Part shown: positions 45,369-53,361 of the stretch, piece after piece
How positions within the stretch are numbered: position 1 is the first letter of the stretch
Layout of the letters: every line of letters begins with the position of its first letter
Origin: Rhizobium aethiopicum
Lineage (GTDB): Bacteria > Pseudomonadota > Alphaproteobacteria > Rhizobiales > Rhizobiaceae
NCBI RefSeq assembly: GCF_014197535.1
Contig: NZ_JACIFV010000026.1
Location: forward strand, 30,607-94,606
Reading direction: 5' to 3'
DNA: 64,000 nucleotides
Program-made: the position numbers and the translations under genes
The notes under the pieces: generated by a model
Databases searched by the model: none
Told to the model about the DNA's origin: nothing
The model's input: the letters and a program-made list of their open reading frames with translations, nothing else

Positions 45369-46793
45369 ATGGAGATCCTGTTGAACCCGATCATTGCAGA
45401 ACAGAGCGAGGCAGTCGCCGAACGCCCCTATTCCGTCCGCTGGGCGCTCGCCAGCCTTTGCCTCTCCATGCTGCTGCCATCGCTCGGCACCAGCATCGCC
45501 AATATCGGTCTGCCGGCCCTGGCGCAGGCATTCGGCGGCTCCTTCCAGGAGGTGCAGTGGATCGTGCTGGCCTATCTTCTTGCCATCACCACCCTGATCG
45601 TCAGCGTCGGGCGGCTTGGCGACATGAGCGGCCGCAGGCGGCTTCTGCTCATCGGCATCCTGCTGTTTACGCTGGCCTCTGTCCTCTGCGGGCTTGCGCC
45701 CGCGCTCTGGCTGATGATCGCCGCGCGGGCGCTGCAGGGTCTCGGTGCGGCCATCATGATGGCCCTCACCATGGCTTTTGTCGGCGAAACGGTGCCGAAG
45801 GCGAGGACCGGCAGCGCCATGGGGCTGCTCGCAACCATGTCGGCGATCGGCACCGCTCTCGGCCCGTCGCTCGGCGGGGTTCTGATTGCCGGGTTCGGCT
45901 GGCCGGCGATCTTTCTTGTCAACGTGCCGCTCGGCATCGTTGCCTTCACGCTCGCCTATTGTTTTCTGCCTGCCGACGTCAACATGGGGAAAACGAAACG
46001 CGCCGGTTTCGACATGGCAGGCACCTTGCTGCTTGCCCTGGCGCTCTTGGCCTATGCGCTGGCGATGACGACCGGTCGGGGCAGCCTTGGATTGCTGAAT
46101 CTCTCCCTGCTGGCGGCGGCTTTTTTCGGGGCCGGTCTCTTCGTCTTTGCCGAGAGGAAAGCCGCTTCACCGCTGATCCGGCTGGCGGTGTTCCGCAATG
46201 CGGTGCTGAGCGCAAGCCTGGTCATGAACGCGCTCATCTCGACGGTGATGATGGCAACGCTGGTGGTCGGCCCGTTTTATCTCTCCCGTGCGCTCGGGCT
46301 CAGCGAGGCCGCCGTTGGCGCCGTCATGTCGATCGGCCCTGTCATCTCCATCCTTGCTGGAGTCCCGGCCGGCCGCCTGGTCGATCGTCTGGACAGGCCA
46401 TTCGTGATCGCCGCAGGCCTCGTCGCGATGGCGGCCGGCGCCATCGCACTTGCCGTGCTTCCCGGAATGGCCGGCTACATCGCCGCCATCGCCATACTGA
46501 CGCCGGGCTATCAGCTTTTCCAGGCGGCCAACAACACCGCCGTCATGGCGGATGTCGGCCCTGACCAGCGCGGCGTCATCTCGGGCGCGCTCAACCTGTC
46601 ACGCAATCTCGGCCTGATTACCGGCGCCTCCGTCATGGGTGCGGTATTCGCGCGAGCGTCGGGAACATCGGATGTCGCCGTGGCAGGCCCCGAGGCCATT
46701 CACTCAGGGATGCAGATCACCTTTGCCGTCGCAGCCGTGGCGATCGCCGCGGCACTCGCCATCGCCGCCGCGACTTACCGCCGCGGTCGTTGA
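45369..46793 (+). CDS. MFS efflux transporter (DHA2 family)
   Basis: A 474-residue membrane transporter with 14 likely helices. The N-terminal motif GRLGDMSGRRRLLLIG between helices 2 and 3 is the MFS loop signature; ALGPSLGGVLI is motif C of drug/H+ antiporters. AGGAGCG precedes ATG 45369; an upstream start at 45318 would add 17 residues. It is divergent from and probably regulated by the LysR protein. Substrate unknown; likely an antibiotic, biocide or plant compound. Confidence 0.9.
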   Translation: MEILLNPIIAEQSEAVAERPYSVRWALASLCLSMLLPSLGTSIANIGLPALAQAFGGSFQEVQWIVLAYLLAITTLIVSVGRLGDMSGRRRLLLIGILLFTLASVLCGLAPALWLMIAARALQGLGAAIMMALTMAFVGETVPKARTGSAMGLLATMSAIGTALGPSLGGVLIAGFGWPAIFLVNVPLGIVAFTLAYCFLPADVNMGKTKRAGFDMAGTLLLALALLAYALAMTTGRGSLGLLNLSLLAAAFFGAGLFVFAERKAASPLIRLAVFRNAVLSASLVMNALISTVMMATLVVGPFYLSRALGLSEAAVGAVMSIGPVISILAGVPAGRLVDRLDRPFVIAAGLVAMAAGAIALAVLPGMAGYIAAIAILTPGYQLFQAANNTAVMADVGPDQRGVISGALNLSRNLGLITGASVMGAVFARASGTSDVAVAGPEAIHSGMQITFAVAAVAIAAALAIAAATYRRGR

Positions 46794-46911
46794 AGCAGAG
46801 CGCCGTCGAGACTGAGACCAAGGTCCTATCCGACCCGGACTTCATGCCGATACCAAACCCTCGGTCGCTGCAATAGGTTTTCGCGGTGGAACGAATTCGC
46901 GGAGTTTAGCG

Positions 46912-47001
46912 GTGACCAAAATCTTCGTTGTGGGGATGATACTGACGCCGGTTATTTTCTGGGGTTCCATCGGCGCGCTGATATATTCGATGTTGTCGTG
47001 A
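46912..47001 (+). CDS. Candidate 29-residue membrane micropeptide
   Basis: In the otherwise empty stretch 46794-47054, a GTG at 46912 is preceded by GGAG at 46901-46904 with a 7-base spacer. It encodes one clean hydrophobic helix: MTKIFVVGMILTPVIFWG, then SIGALIYSMLS, ended by TGA at 46999. An antisense frame (46842-47057) coupled by ATGA to the TetR gene is the main rival reading. The hydrophobic pattern and spacing favour this strand, but support is limited. Confidence 0.35.
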   Translation: MTKIFVVGMILTPVIFWGSIGALIYSMLS

Positions 47002-47053
47002 ACGGATGTTTTCTGACCGAGCTTGCTGATCAACTCGGGAGCTGAGCCCTTGT

Positions 47054-47740
47054 TCATCGGCTCGGAACAATCCCGTCAAGCAGGAATTCCAGGCCTTTCC
47101 TGAAAACGCCGTCCCAGTCATTGTCCAACAGCAGACGAGCGCGTCCGATCGTCGGGTATTCTGCGCTGAGATGAGCAAGGCGCTGCTGCCCGGCGAGCAT
47201 GTCTTCGTCCGAAAGGACGAAGTTCGCACGAGTGATGGTCGCGCCCATCACATAGTTCCAGAGGGACCATATCGCGCCGTTCAAATCCGCCTCCTCGACA
47301 CCGGCTGTGGATAAGACCCTGCCCAGCAACTCCAGACGACCGAGGATGTTCGAGCCGAGCGCCCGGCGCGGCAACAGCGACGCCGACCAGGGATGGCGAA
47401 GCATGCTGGCGCGCCAGTCTTCAAGGATGTGAAAGACCGCCTGACGCCAATCCGGCGATTCGATCATTTGCGACGATCCGCGATATTCGAGCACCGAATC
47501 GAGCGCGAGATCAAAAACCTCCTCTTTGTTGGCGACGTGCCAATAGAGACTCATCGCGCCCGAGCCGAGGCGATCGGCCAGCCGACGCATCTTCAATCCC
47601 TCGACGCCTTCGGCATCCAGCAGTTCAACCGCGGTCGCTACGATCCGTTCGAGCGAAAGACGCGGTTCCTGTGCGGAGGGGACCGGGGCAGCTTTCCGGT
47701 GAGGCCGTTTATCCTGGGTGCCGACGCGTTTGGCTGCCAT
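47054..47740 (-). CDS. TetR-family transcriptional regulator (tetracycline-repressor-like)
   Basis: A 228-residue regulator with the HTH near residues 30-75: LSLERIVATAVELLDAEGVEGLKMRRLADRLGSGAMSLYWHVANKEEVFDL, the SLYWH part being characteristic of TetR-class proteins with a TetR_C domain. The N-terminal 25 residues are basic. It is divergently transcribed from the RidA-like gene at 47935. The two palindromes at 47812-47855 between them are its probable operator, making it both autoregulator and RidA repressor. The ligand is unknown. Confidence 0.9.
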   Translation of the reverse strand: MAAKRVGTQDKRPHRKAAPVPSAQEPRLSLERIVATAVELLDAEGVEGLKMRRLADRLGSGAMSLYWHVANKEEVFDLALDSVLEYRGSSQMIESPDWRQAVFHILEDWRASMLRHPWSASLLPRRALGSNILGRLELLGRVLSTAGVEEADLNGAIWSLWNYVMGATITRANFVLSDEDMLAGQQRLAHLSAEYPTIGRARLLLDNDWDGVFRKGLEFLLDGIVPSR

Positions 47741-47811
47741 GTGTCTTTCCTAAAAGGATCGGGACATCGATTTAAGCCGGCGAAGCGACAGATGTCGATC
47801 CTCGCCAGTTG

Positions 47812-47855
47812 ACTCGTACAATGTACGATGCGATGTAGTCGTACGTTGTACGAGT
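47812..47855. promoter_or_regulatory. Double palindromic operator of the TetR/RidA divergon
   Basis: Box 1, TCGTACAATGTACGA (47814-47828), and box 2, TCGTACGTTGTACGA (47839-47853), are each palindromic and 25 bp apart centre to centre. Extended by two bases, they also form one large inverted repeat (47812-47828 and 47839-47855) with a single mismatch. TTGACT at 47809 could be the -35 element of the RidA promoter, so binding would block RNA polymerase. Confidence 0.7.
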
Positions 47856-47934
47856 GTGTTGCCGAAGAGTAAAAAGCGTAATCCAGCAGGCGGCGAGGGT
47901 CGTTCCTCGCAGTCCTTACGGCTGAAAGAACATC

Positions 47935-48423
47935 ATGTCACATGCAATCAAACATCTGCTTATCGGAGGGCTGATCATCATGACCACAGGAATTCCCAAC
48001 GCGACGACGGCGAACGAGGGTGACCTCAAGCTGACTATCGTCAATCCAAAAAACCTCTACGATCCGACGCCGAATGGCTATAGCACGGCAGTAATCGTCC
48101 CCCGCGGCGCCCGGTTGGCCTACATCTCCGGACAGGGTGGTCAGGACAGCACGGGCGCCTTGTCGCCGGACTTCGCCGTCCAGGTTAAGCAGGCCTACGC
48201 AAATTTGCGCAGCGCCCTCGACGGCCTCGGAGCAAGGCCGGATCAGGTCGCCAAACTGACGATCTTCGTGGTTGATCACGATATGTCCAAGCTCGAGGTG
48301 CTGACCAGAAACGTCAAAGACATGTTCGGCGACGCACTCCCGGCGCAGACCCTTGTCCCCGTGCCCAAACTTGCAATCGATCCGATGCTGTTCGAAGTCG
48401 AAGCCGTCGTCATGCTTGAATAG
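47935..48423 (+). CDS. Exported RidA-like protein lacking the catalytic Arg
   Basis: A 162-residue protein with an N-terminal hydrophobic segment (HLLIGGLIIMTTGIPNATTA) that looks like a signal peptide, followed by a full YjgF/RidA domain: LAYISGQGGQDSTG, VKQAYANLRSALDGLGA, VPVPKLAIDPMLFEVEAVVML. The arginine required for enamine/imine deaminase activity in RidA (R in the PARSxV segment) is Gln138 here (LPAQTLV), while the Glu in FEVEA is kept, so it belongs to a non-deaminase Rid group. It is divergent from a TetR gene, with a double operator between them. Confidence 0.82.
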   Translation: MSHAIKHLLIGGLIIMTTGIPNATTANEGDLKLTIVNPKNLYDPTPNGYSTAVIVPRGARLAYISGQGGQDSTGALSPDFAVQVKQAYANLRSALDGLGARPDQVAKLTIFVVDHDMSKLEVLTRNVKDMFGDALPAQTLVPVPKLAIDPMLFEVEAVVMLE

Positions 48424-48470
48424 TGATTGCGACTGATCCGCCGGCTGGCCTGATGGAGAAAATTGCAAAA

Positions 48471-48560
48471 TGGCGGAAGAGGTGGGATTCGAACCCACGG
48501 TACGGTTTCCCGCACGCCGGTTTTCAAGACCGGTTCCTTAAACCACTCGGACACTCTTCC
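48471..48560 (-). tRNA. tRNA-Ser (UGA)
   Basis: Read on the minus strand this 90-nt segment folds as a class II tRNA: acceptor GGAAGAG paired with CTCTTCC, the anticodon arm CCGGT-CTTGAAA-ACCGG giving anticodon TGA (UGA), a long variable arm (GTGCGGGAAACCGTAC), the T arm GTGGGTTCGAATCCCAC and a genomically encoded CCA end. It reads UCA (and probably UCG/UCU) serine codons. Start and end are defined by the acceptor pairing. tRNA-Ser genes are common integration sites, but no attachment repeat is seen. Confidence 0.97.
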
Positions 48561-48691
48561 AAGTATTTGGGAAGCCTGAAGAAAGTCCGTTTCGGTCTTT
48601 CCGGTGGATCGGTGGTTTCTGCCGATTTGCTGCCCATTCACTCACAGGCCGGCTTTTTAGCAGCTTTGATGGCAGCGTCAACTTGTTCTGC

Positions 48692-48720
48692 AGAGAAGCG
48701 GCTATGAGAGCCGCTTCTCT
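48692..48720. terminator. Perfect hairpin, likely terminator
   Basis: AGAGAAGCGGCT (48692-48703) and AGCCGCTTCTCT (48709-48720) form a 12-bp stem with a 5-nt loop, 10 bp beyond the stop of the VCBS-like gene. No long T-run follows on the minus strand. Confidence 0.55.
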
Positions 48721-48729
48721 CTGCCGCCG

Positions 48730-49551
48730 TCAGACCAGGACGGTGAAGTTGTCGAATGCGAGCTGCGGAAAGCCCGTCGGCTCGACGTCGGGCTGAATAT
48801 CGAAGCGGATAAAATCGACCGCTCCCAGCGCTGCCAACGAAATGTGCTGGCCATCGGCAATGGTGTCACCATAGACCGTCAGCGACATCTCACTCACCTT
48901 GTTGCCACCGATATAACCCTCGAAGGTTACGAGAGCATCGACACCTTCATAGGCGGGGTCGAAATTGGTTGCGACGTCGACGCCCTCTATGGTGAAGAGC
49001 TTGCCATCAACACGTTCGAAAAACGGATTATAGGGATTGGTGACAACGTACTCGTTGCCGGCGGATTCGGCGACCGCCCAAAGGTTGCCATCGAGTTTGT
49101 CGCCAAACTTGAATCCTGCATAGCCCGAGGCGATGTCAGGCAGCCCGGGATATTCCGTGGGAGCATCCTCGAAATCGATCGAATACTGCCCTTGCGGAGG
49201 AGTGTGGACTCCGATGTTGAGACTGCCGACATCCGTGCCGCCTTTTCCATCGGAGATCTTGAATGAAAAATTCTCGCCGAAGATCCCGCCGGGCTCAAGC
49301 GCGCTCGGATCATTGACCGTGTAACTATAGCTGCCGTTGCTCCAAATCGTCAGCGTTCCGTGCTCACCCTCGATGGTAAGATACCCCGGCTCGCCTGCCT
49401 TATTAGGAATTCTCATTCCGTTGACGAACTGAACCTGGAGCAGATCGCCGTCGGAATCCGAGGCGTTGTCGAGAAGGTTTCCTTCGATGGCCTCCGCTGG
49501 TGCGTAGTCGTGGACCGACACGTCAGGCACTATTGGTTTGTGATTTGCCAT
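48730..49551 (-). CDS. VCBS/Ig-like surface or secreted protein
   Basis: A 273-residue protein starting MANHKPIVPDVSVHDYAPAE. AGGAGACG is just before ATG 49551. The first 130 residues are an Ig-like VCBS or cadherin-like module: ASDSDGDLLQVQFVNG, EGEHGTLTIWSNGSYSYTVN, FSFKISDGKGGTDVGSLNI. The rest is a lectin-like beta sandwich (IDFEDAP, GYIGGNKVSEMSLTVYG, PQLAFDNFTVLV). No N-terminal signal is seen, as in proteins exported by type I systems. No transporter genes are adjacent. Likely role: surface or matrix carbohydrate binding, by inference. Confidence 0.72.
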   Translation of the reverse strand: MANHKPIVPDVSVHDYAPAEAIEGNLLDNASDSDGDLLQVQFVNGMRIPNKAGEPGYLTIEGEHGTLTIWSNGSYSYTVNDPSALEPGGIFGENFSFKISDGKGGTDVGSLNIGVHTPPQGQYSIDFEDAPTEYPGLPDIASGYAGFKFGDKLDGNLWAVAESAGNEYVVTNPYNPFFERVDGKLFTIEGVDVATNFDPAYEGVDALVTFEGYIGGNKVSEMSLTVYGDTIADGQHISLAALGAVDFIRFDIQPDVEPTGFPQLAFDNFTVLV

Positions 49552-50082
49552 GGCTCGTCTCCTAAAGATGAGCGTGGAAAGGACGCCGGGCTGCGACCCC
49601 AACGCTGCAAATAAACTTTCTACTCCACTTTGAGTCAAGCAACAAACTACACGCCCTAAGGGAGTGACGGCCGATGCCATTGCCGTGAAGGACACGTAAA
49701 CAAGAGAGCAAAAGCCGATCTACTACCTTGGGACGAAGGCGCCAGTTGCAGCCAGCGTCCTTAGAACAGCTGCTGCTATCGTCGGTGTGTCGATCCGGTA
49801 CTTCCCGACCTCTAAAATCCCGCCAACGTTTACCATGTGCTCCGCATCGGCACGCCGATTTCGGCTCTCATTGCAACAGCGGGAGGCCAGGGCGGAGACT
49901 TCGCGTTAGCAATTTATAAACCATAATCATTGGAATTGTCGCTATCGCTGCGAAATCGTTCGTAAATTTGCCACGAACTCAGCAAGATTAAAGTCTCGTT
50001 AGGCGGGCGGGGATAAGGCGTTATTGACCCAGGATGGGGCAGAGTTCCTTAACCATAACGATCTTTGAGCGGCGTGGGGCAC
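49552..50082. other. Long intergenic region with a CtrA-like half site
   Basis: About 530 bp between the divergent VCBS-like and rlpA genes, with no supported gene. Composition is less GC-rich than average and includes many stops in all frames. TTAACCAT at 50049-50056, the half-site motif of the cell-cycle regulator CtrA, lies 26 bp upstream of the rlpA start. That would fit a septum-linked gene, but single half sites occur often by chance. Confidence 0.35.
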
Positions 50083-51183
50083 ATGAAACTGGAATACGGG
50101 GCGTCTTTCGCAACGACAGCGCGGTGGTTGGCGATATCGGCGATGTGTGCGACGGTTGCGGCATGCGGCACGACACAGGGGGTGCCGAAAAAAAGAGCCC
50201 ACGGCAAAGAATATTTCTCCGAATCCGAATATGGCGTGAAGGCCAGCCCCCGCGTCGCCACCGGCAACAATATCCCCAAGGGCGGCGGCCGTTACATGGT
50301 CGGCAACCCCTATGAGGTGAAGGGCAAGTGGTACTATCCGAAGGAAGATTTCGCCTATAACAAGGTCGGCGTTGCCTCCTGGTACGGCTCGGCCTTTCAC
50401 GGGCGGCTGACGGCGAATGGCGAAGTCTACGACCAGATGCATCTTTCCGCCGCGCATCCGACCTTCCCGCTGCCGAGCTACGCCCGCGTCACCAATCTTG
50501 AGAACGGCTCCTCCATCGTCGTGCGTGTTAACGACCGCGGCCCCTATCACGAAGGCCGCATCATTGACCTTTCCAACAAGACGGCCGACATGCTGGATCT
50601 GCAGCACAGCGGCACCGGCAAGGTGCGTGTGCAATATGTCGGCCGCGCCCGCATGGACGGCCATGACATGCCCTATCTGATGGCCTCCTACGTGCCGAAG
50701 GGCAGCCGCATTCCCGGCATCAATCCGGAAGGGCAGATCGCAACCGGCGTGATGGTCGCCTCCAACAGCCGCAAGATCACCCGCGATCAGCTGCAGAACG
50801 CCGAAGACTACGAGACGCCGGCTAATGTGCCGGTGCCGATGTCGGCGACCTCCTATGCCGGCTCGACGCCGAGCGCGCGCTACAATGCGGCGCCCGGCCT
50901 TGCGCCGGCCGTCCATGTTCTGGTGGCGCCGTCGGCTTCTTCCCCCAATGCCTCGCCGGGCTTCGATCAGATGGTCGTGCTGCCGGAGATCGGTCCCATG
51001 CCCTATGAGCGGCCTTATGGCGGTTCTCAGCTTTCCCTCGCTCTCGGCTACCAGAACGAGGCGGTAAAAACGATAACGGTCGATCTCGCCTTCGATGCGG
51101 TGATGGTGCGCAATGACGGGCTGACAAAGGCTTCCATCCTTGCCTCGGCCAAGCGCCAGCAGGCAAAATCGGCAGCGCGTTGA
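50083..51183 (+). CDS. rlpA: RlpA-family septal lytic transglycosylase lipoprotein
   Basis: A 366-residue lipoprotein with signal and lipobox VAACG (Cys28). The double-psi beta-barrel domain spans about residues 95-185: GVASWYGSAFHGRLTANGEVYD, HPTFPLPSYARVTNL, VRVNDRGPYHEGRIIDLS. The DRGP motif carries the catalytic Asp. RlpA cleaves naked glycan strands at the septum. The C-terminal part (about 190-366) is a long Ala/Pro/Ser-rich region without an SPOR domain that I could recognise. A TTG at 50065 is in frame; ATG 50083 is preferred. Confidence 0.88.
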   Translation: MKLEYGASFATTARWLAISAMCATVAACGTTQGVPKKRAHGKEYFSESEYGVKASPRVATGNNIPKGGGRYMVGNPYEVKGKWYYPKEDFAYNKVGVASWYGSAFHGRLTANGEVYDQMHLSAAHPTFPLPSYARVTNLENGSSIVVRVNDRGPYHEGRIIDLSNKTADMLDLQHSGTGKVRVQYVGRARMDGHDMPYLMASYVPKGSRIPGINPEGQIATGVMVASNSRKITRDQLQNAEDYETPANVPVPMSATSYAGSTPSARYNAAPGLAPAVHVLVAPSASSPNASPGFDQMVVLPEIGPMPYERPYGGSQLSLALGYQNEAVKTITVDLAFDAVMVRNDGLTKASILASAKRQQAKSAAR

Positions 51184-51241
51184 GCATGGCGATTGCATCG
51201 AATTTCGCCGCGCTCTAACCTTCTCAAAACGCCGTTGACCG

Positions 51242-52447
51242 ATGGGAATTGCGATGCTGAGGCCTGTGCTTCGTCTGCTTGCATGTCTGATGCCGCTCGC
51301 CGCCGGCGCACATGCCGCCGATGGGGGCGCAGCCGGTTTTGCCACCAAGGCGGCGCAGGCCTATATGATCGAGGCTTCCACCGGCACGGTGCTTCTCGCC
51401 AAGAATGAGGATCAGAGCTTTTCGCCGGCGTCGCTCGCCAAGCTGATGACGATGGATCTGGTCTTCGAGGCAGTGACCAAGGGTCAGATCACGCTCGATA
51501 CCGAATATCCCGTTTCCGAATATGCCTGGCGCACCGGCGGCGCGCCGTCAAGGACGGCGACGATGTTTGCGGCCCTCAAATCACGCGTGCGCGTCGAGGA
51601 TCTGATCAAGGGCGTCGCGATCCAGGGCGCCAATGACAGCTGCATCATCCTCGCCGAGGGGATGGCCGGAAGCGAGCAGCAATTCGCGCAGTCGATGACC
51701 CGCCGCGCCCGCGAACTCGGGATGGAGAAAGCGGTGTTCGGCAATTCCACCGGCCTTCCGGACGGCAAGAGCAAAGTGACGGCGCGCGAGATGGTGACGC
51801 TTGCCGCTGCCCTTCAGCAGTCCTATCCCAATCTCTATCCCTATTTCGCGCAGCTGGATTTCGAATGGAACAAGATCTTCCAGCGCAACCGCAATCCGCT
51901 GCTCGGGCTCGATCTCGGCGCCGACGGGCTTGCGACCGGCTTTGCCGAGGGAGAAGGTTATTCGATCGTCGCGTCGGTCCAGCGCGACGGCCGGCGGCTG
52001 TTTCTGGCGCTTGCCGGCATCGCTTCCGACAAGGAGCGGACCGAGGAGGCCAAGCGCGTGCTCGAATGGGGGCTGACTGCCTTCGAGAGCCGTCAGATCT
52101 TCACCGAGCATGAAGTGATCGGCGCAGCCAGCGTCTATGGCGGCTCGGCGCGCACCGTCGATCTCGTCGCCAAGGTGCCGGTCAGTGTCTATATTCCGAT
52201 CAGCAACCCCGACCGGCTTTCGGCGCGCATCGTCTATCACTGGCCGCTGATGGCGCCGGTGAAGCCGGATTATCAGGCCGGCACGCTCAGGATTTTCGCC
52301 GGCAGCCGGCTGCTCAGGGAAGTGCCGCTCTATACCGCGCAGGCGGTCGGCGAGGGCTCGCTCAGCAGCCGGGCGGTCGACGCCGTGCTGGAACTCGGCG
52401 AATCGCTGTTCTTCTCCTGGCTCTGGGACAAGTCCGCCCCCGGCTGA
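51242..52447 (+). CDS. dacA: D-alanyl-D-alanine carboxypeptidase homologue with degenerate active site
   Basis: A 401-residue PBP5/6-like protein with signal peptide (RLLACLMPLAAGAHAADGG) and an intact first motif, S64-LAK67 in SPASLAKLMT. The second motif, SxN, is G129-A-N131 (IQGANDSC), and the third, KTG, is A231-T-G233 (GLATGFAEG). Both changes remove residues needed for normal penicillin-binding enzymes, yet the rest of the fold is well conserved (AYMIEASTGTVLLAKNED; GLPDGKSKVTAREMVTLA). It follows rlpA by 60 bp on the same strand. Either altered activity or a non-catalytic wall role is possible. Confidence 0.8.
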   Translation: MGIAMLRPVLRLLACLMPLAAGAHAADGGAAGFATKAAQAYMIEASTGTVLLAKNEDQSFSPASLAKLMTMDLVFEAVTKGQITLDTEYPVSEYAWRTGGAPSRTATMFAALKSRVRVEDLIKGVAIQGANDSCIILAEGMAGSEQQFAQSMTRRARELGMEKAVFGNSTGLPDGKSKVTAREMVTLAAALQQSYPNLYPYFAQLDFEWNKIFQRNRNPLLGLDLGADGLATGFAEGEGYSIVASVQRDGRRLFLALAGIASDKERTEEAKRVLEWGLTAFESRQIFTEHEVIGAASVYGGSARTVDLVAKVPVSVYIPISNPDRLSARIVYHWPLMAPVKPDYQAGTLRIFAGSRLLREVPLYTAQAVGEGSLSSRAVDAVLELGESLFFSWLWDKSAPG

Positions 52448-52655
52448 ACGCCGGGATGAGGCTCTTGCGCGCAGCGTTTCTTTTCCCGCGTGTCGTTGCC
52501 GCACAGTCATGCTCCAGACTTGAATGCCTGACCTTCTGATACAATTTGCGGGGAAGGTGATTATGTCGCCGCCGCGAAAGGTTTTCCTTCCCGATGTCTT
52601 CGGATAGATAGAAGAAGCGGGGCGCGCGGGCGTGCGGCGTCCGGAATGCGGGAAG

Positions 52656-53342
52656 TTGTCATTGTCATCCGGTACGGGACTGTTCGTTACGTTTGAAGGC
52701 GGGGAAGGCGCGGGGAAATCCACGCAGATCCGCCGCCTCGCCGAGGCGTTGAAAGGCGAAGGGCATGACGTGCTGGTGACGCGGGAACCGGGCGGGTCGC
52801 CGGGCGCGGAAGCCGTGCGCCACGTGCTTCTGTCAGGCGCTGCCGAGGCCTTCGGCACGCGGATGGAGGCGATCCTCTTTGCGGCGGCGCGCAACGATCA
52901 CGTCGAAGAGGTGATCCGGCCGGCCCTGACATCAGGCAAGATCGTGCTCTGCGACCGCTTCATGGATTCCTCGCGTGTCTACCAGGGCATCACCGGCAAT
53001 CTCGAGCCCGATTTCATTGAGATGCTGCAGCGGGTCGCCATCAACGGCGTCATGCCGGATTGCACCTTGATACTGGATATTCCCGCAAAGGTCGGCCTGG
53101 AGCGGGCGCAGAAGCGCAGCGCTTCGGACGGTCCCGATCGCTTCGAAAAGGAGCGGCTCGAAACGCACGAAAAACGGCGCGAAGCCTTTCTCGATATTGC
53201 CGTCCGCGAGCCGGAGCGCTGCCACGTGGTCGACGCCATGCAGACGGAAGAGGCGATCGCCGCTGAAATTCTGGCGATCGTCAAGCGGCTGATGTCGCCC
53301 GCAGACCGCGCGCGGATGCCGGAAGCTGCCCATTATGAGTGA
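52656..53342 (+). CDS. tmk: Thymidylate kinase
   Basis: A 228-residue dTMP kinase: P-loop LFVTFEGGEGAGKSTQIRRLAEA, the VTREPGGSPGAEAVR switch, CDRFMDSSRVYQG, and the lid region SASDGPDRFEKE. I chose TTG 52656 because it gives the conserved N-terminus MSLSSGTGLFVTF; a GTG at 52632 would add eight unsupported residues. It ends just before holB. The junction carries a 16-bp tandem duplication that changes how holB starts. Confidence 0.95.
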   Translation: MSLSSGTGLFVTFEGGEGAGKSTQIRRLAEALKGEGHDVLVTREPGGSPGAEAVRHVLLSGAAEAFGTRMEAILFAAARNDHVEEVIRPALTSGKIVLCDRFMDSSRVYQGITGNLEPDFIEMLQRVAINGVMPDCTLILDIPAKVGLERAQKRSASDGPDRFEKERLETHEKRREAFLDIAVREPERCHVVDAMQTEEAIAAEILAIVKRLMSPADRARMPEAAHYE

Positions 53343-53361
53343 AGTCCATTATGAGTGAAGA
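53330..53361 (+). repeat. 16-bp tandem duplication at the tmk-holB junction
   Basis: The block CCATTATGAGTGAAG occurs at 53330-53344 and again at 53346-53360, a 16-bp period. In the first copy ATGAGTGA contains the tmk stop and an ATG; that ATG now opens only a seven-codon frame (53335 to 53358). The second copy provides the real holB start at 53351. Before duplication, the single copy would have made an ATGA overlap of stop and start. Confidence 0.85.

Noticed and set aside
46842..47057. A 71-codon minus-strand frame starting in an ATGA overlap with the TetR gene
   Set aside because: The overlap suggests translational coupling, but the product has no recognisable pattern and conflicts with the hydrophobic plus-strand micropeptide. 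It is kept only as a rival reading.
48471..48730. Integrated element at the tRNA-Ser gene
   Set aside because: No integrase gene and no repeat of the tRNA 3' end were found within the window.
49728..49919. A 63-codon plus-strand frame in the gap between the VCBS-like and rlpA genes
   Set aside because: It is Arg/Ser-rich with no ribosome site and no coding bias.
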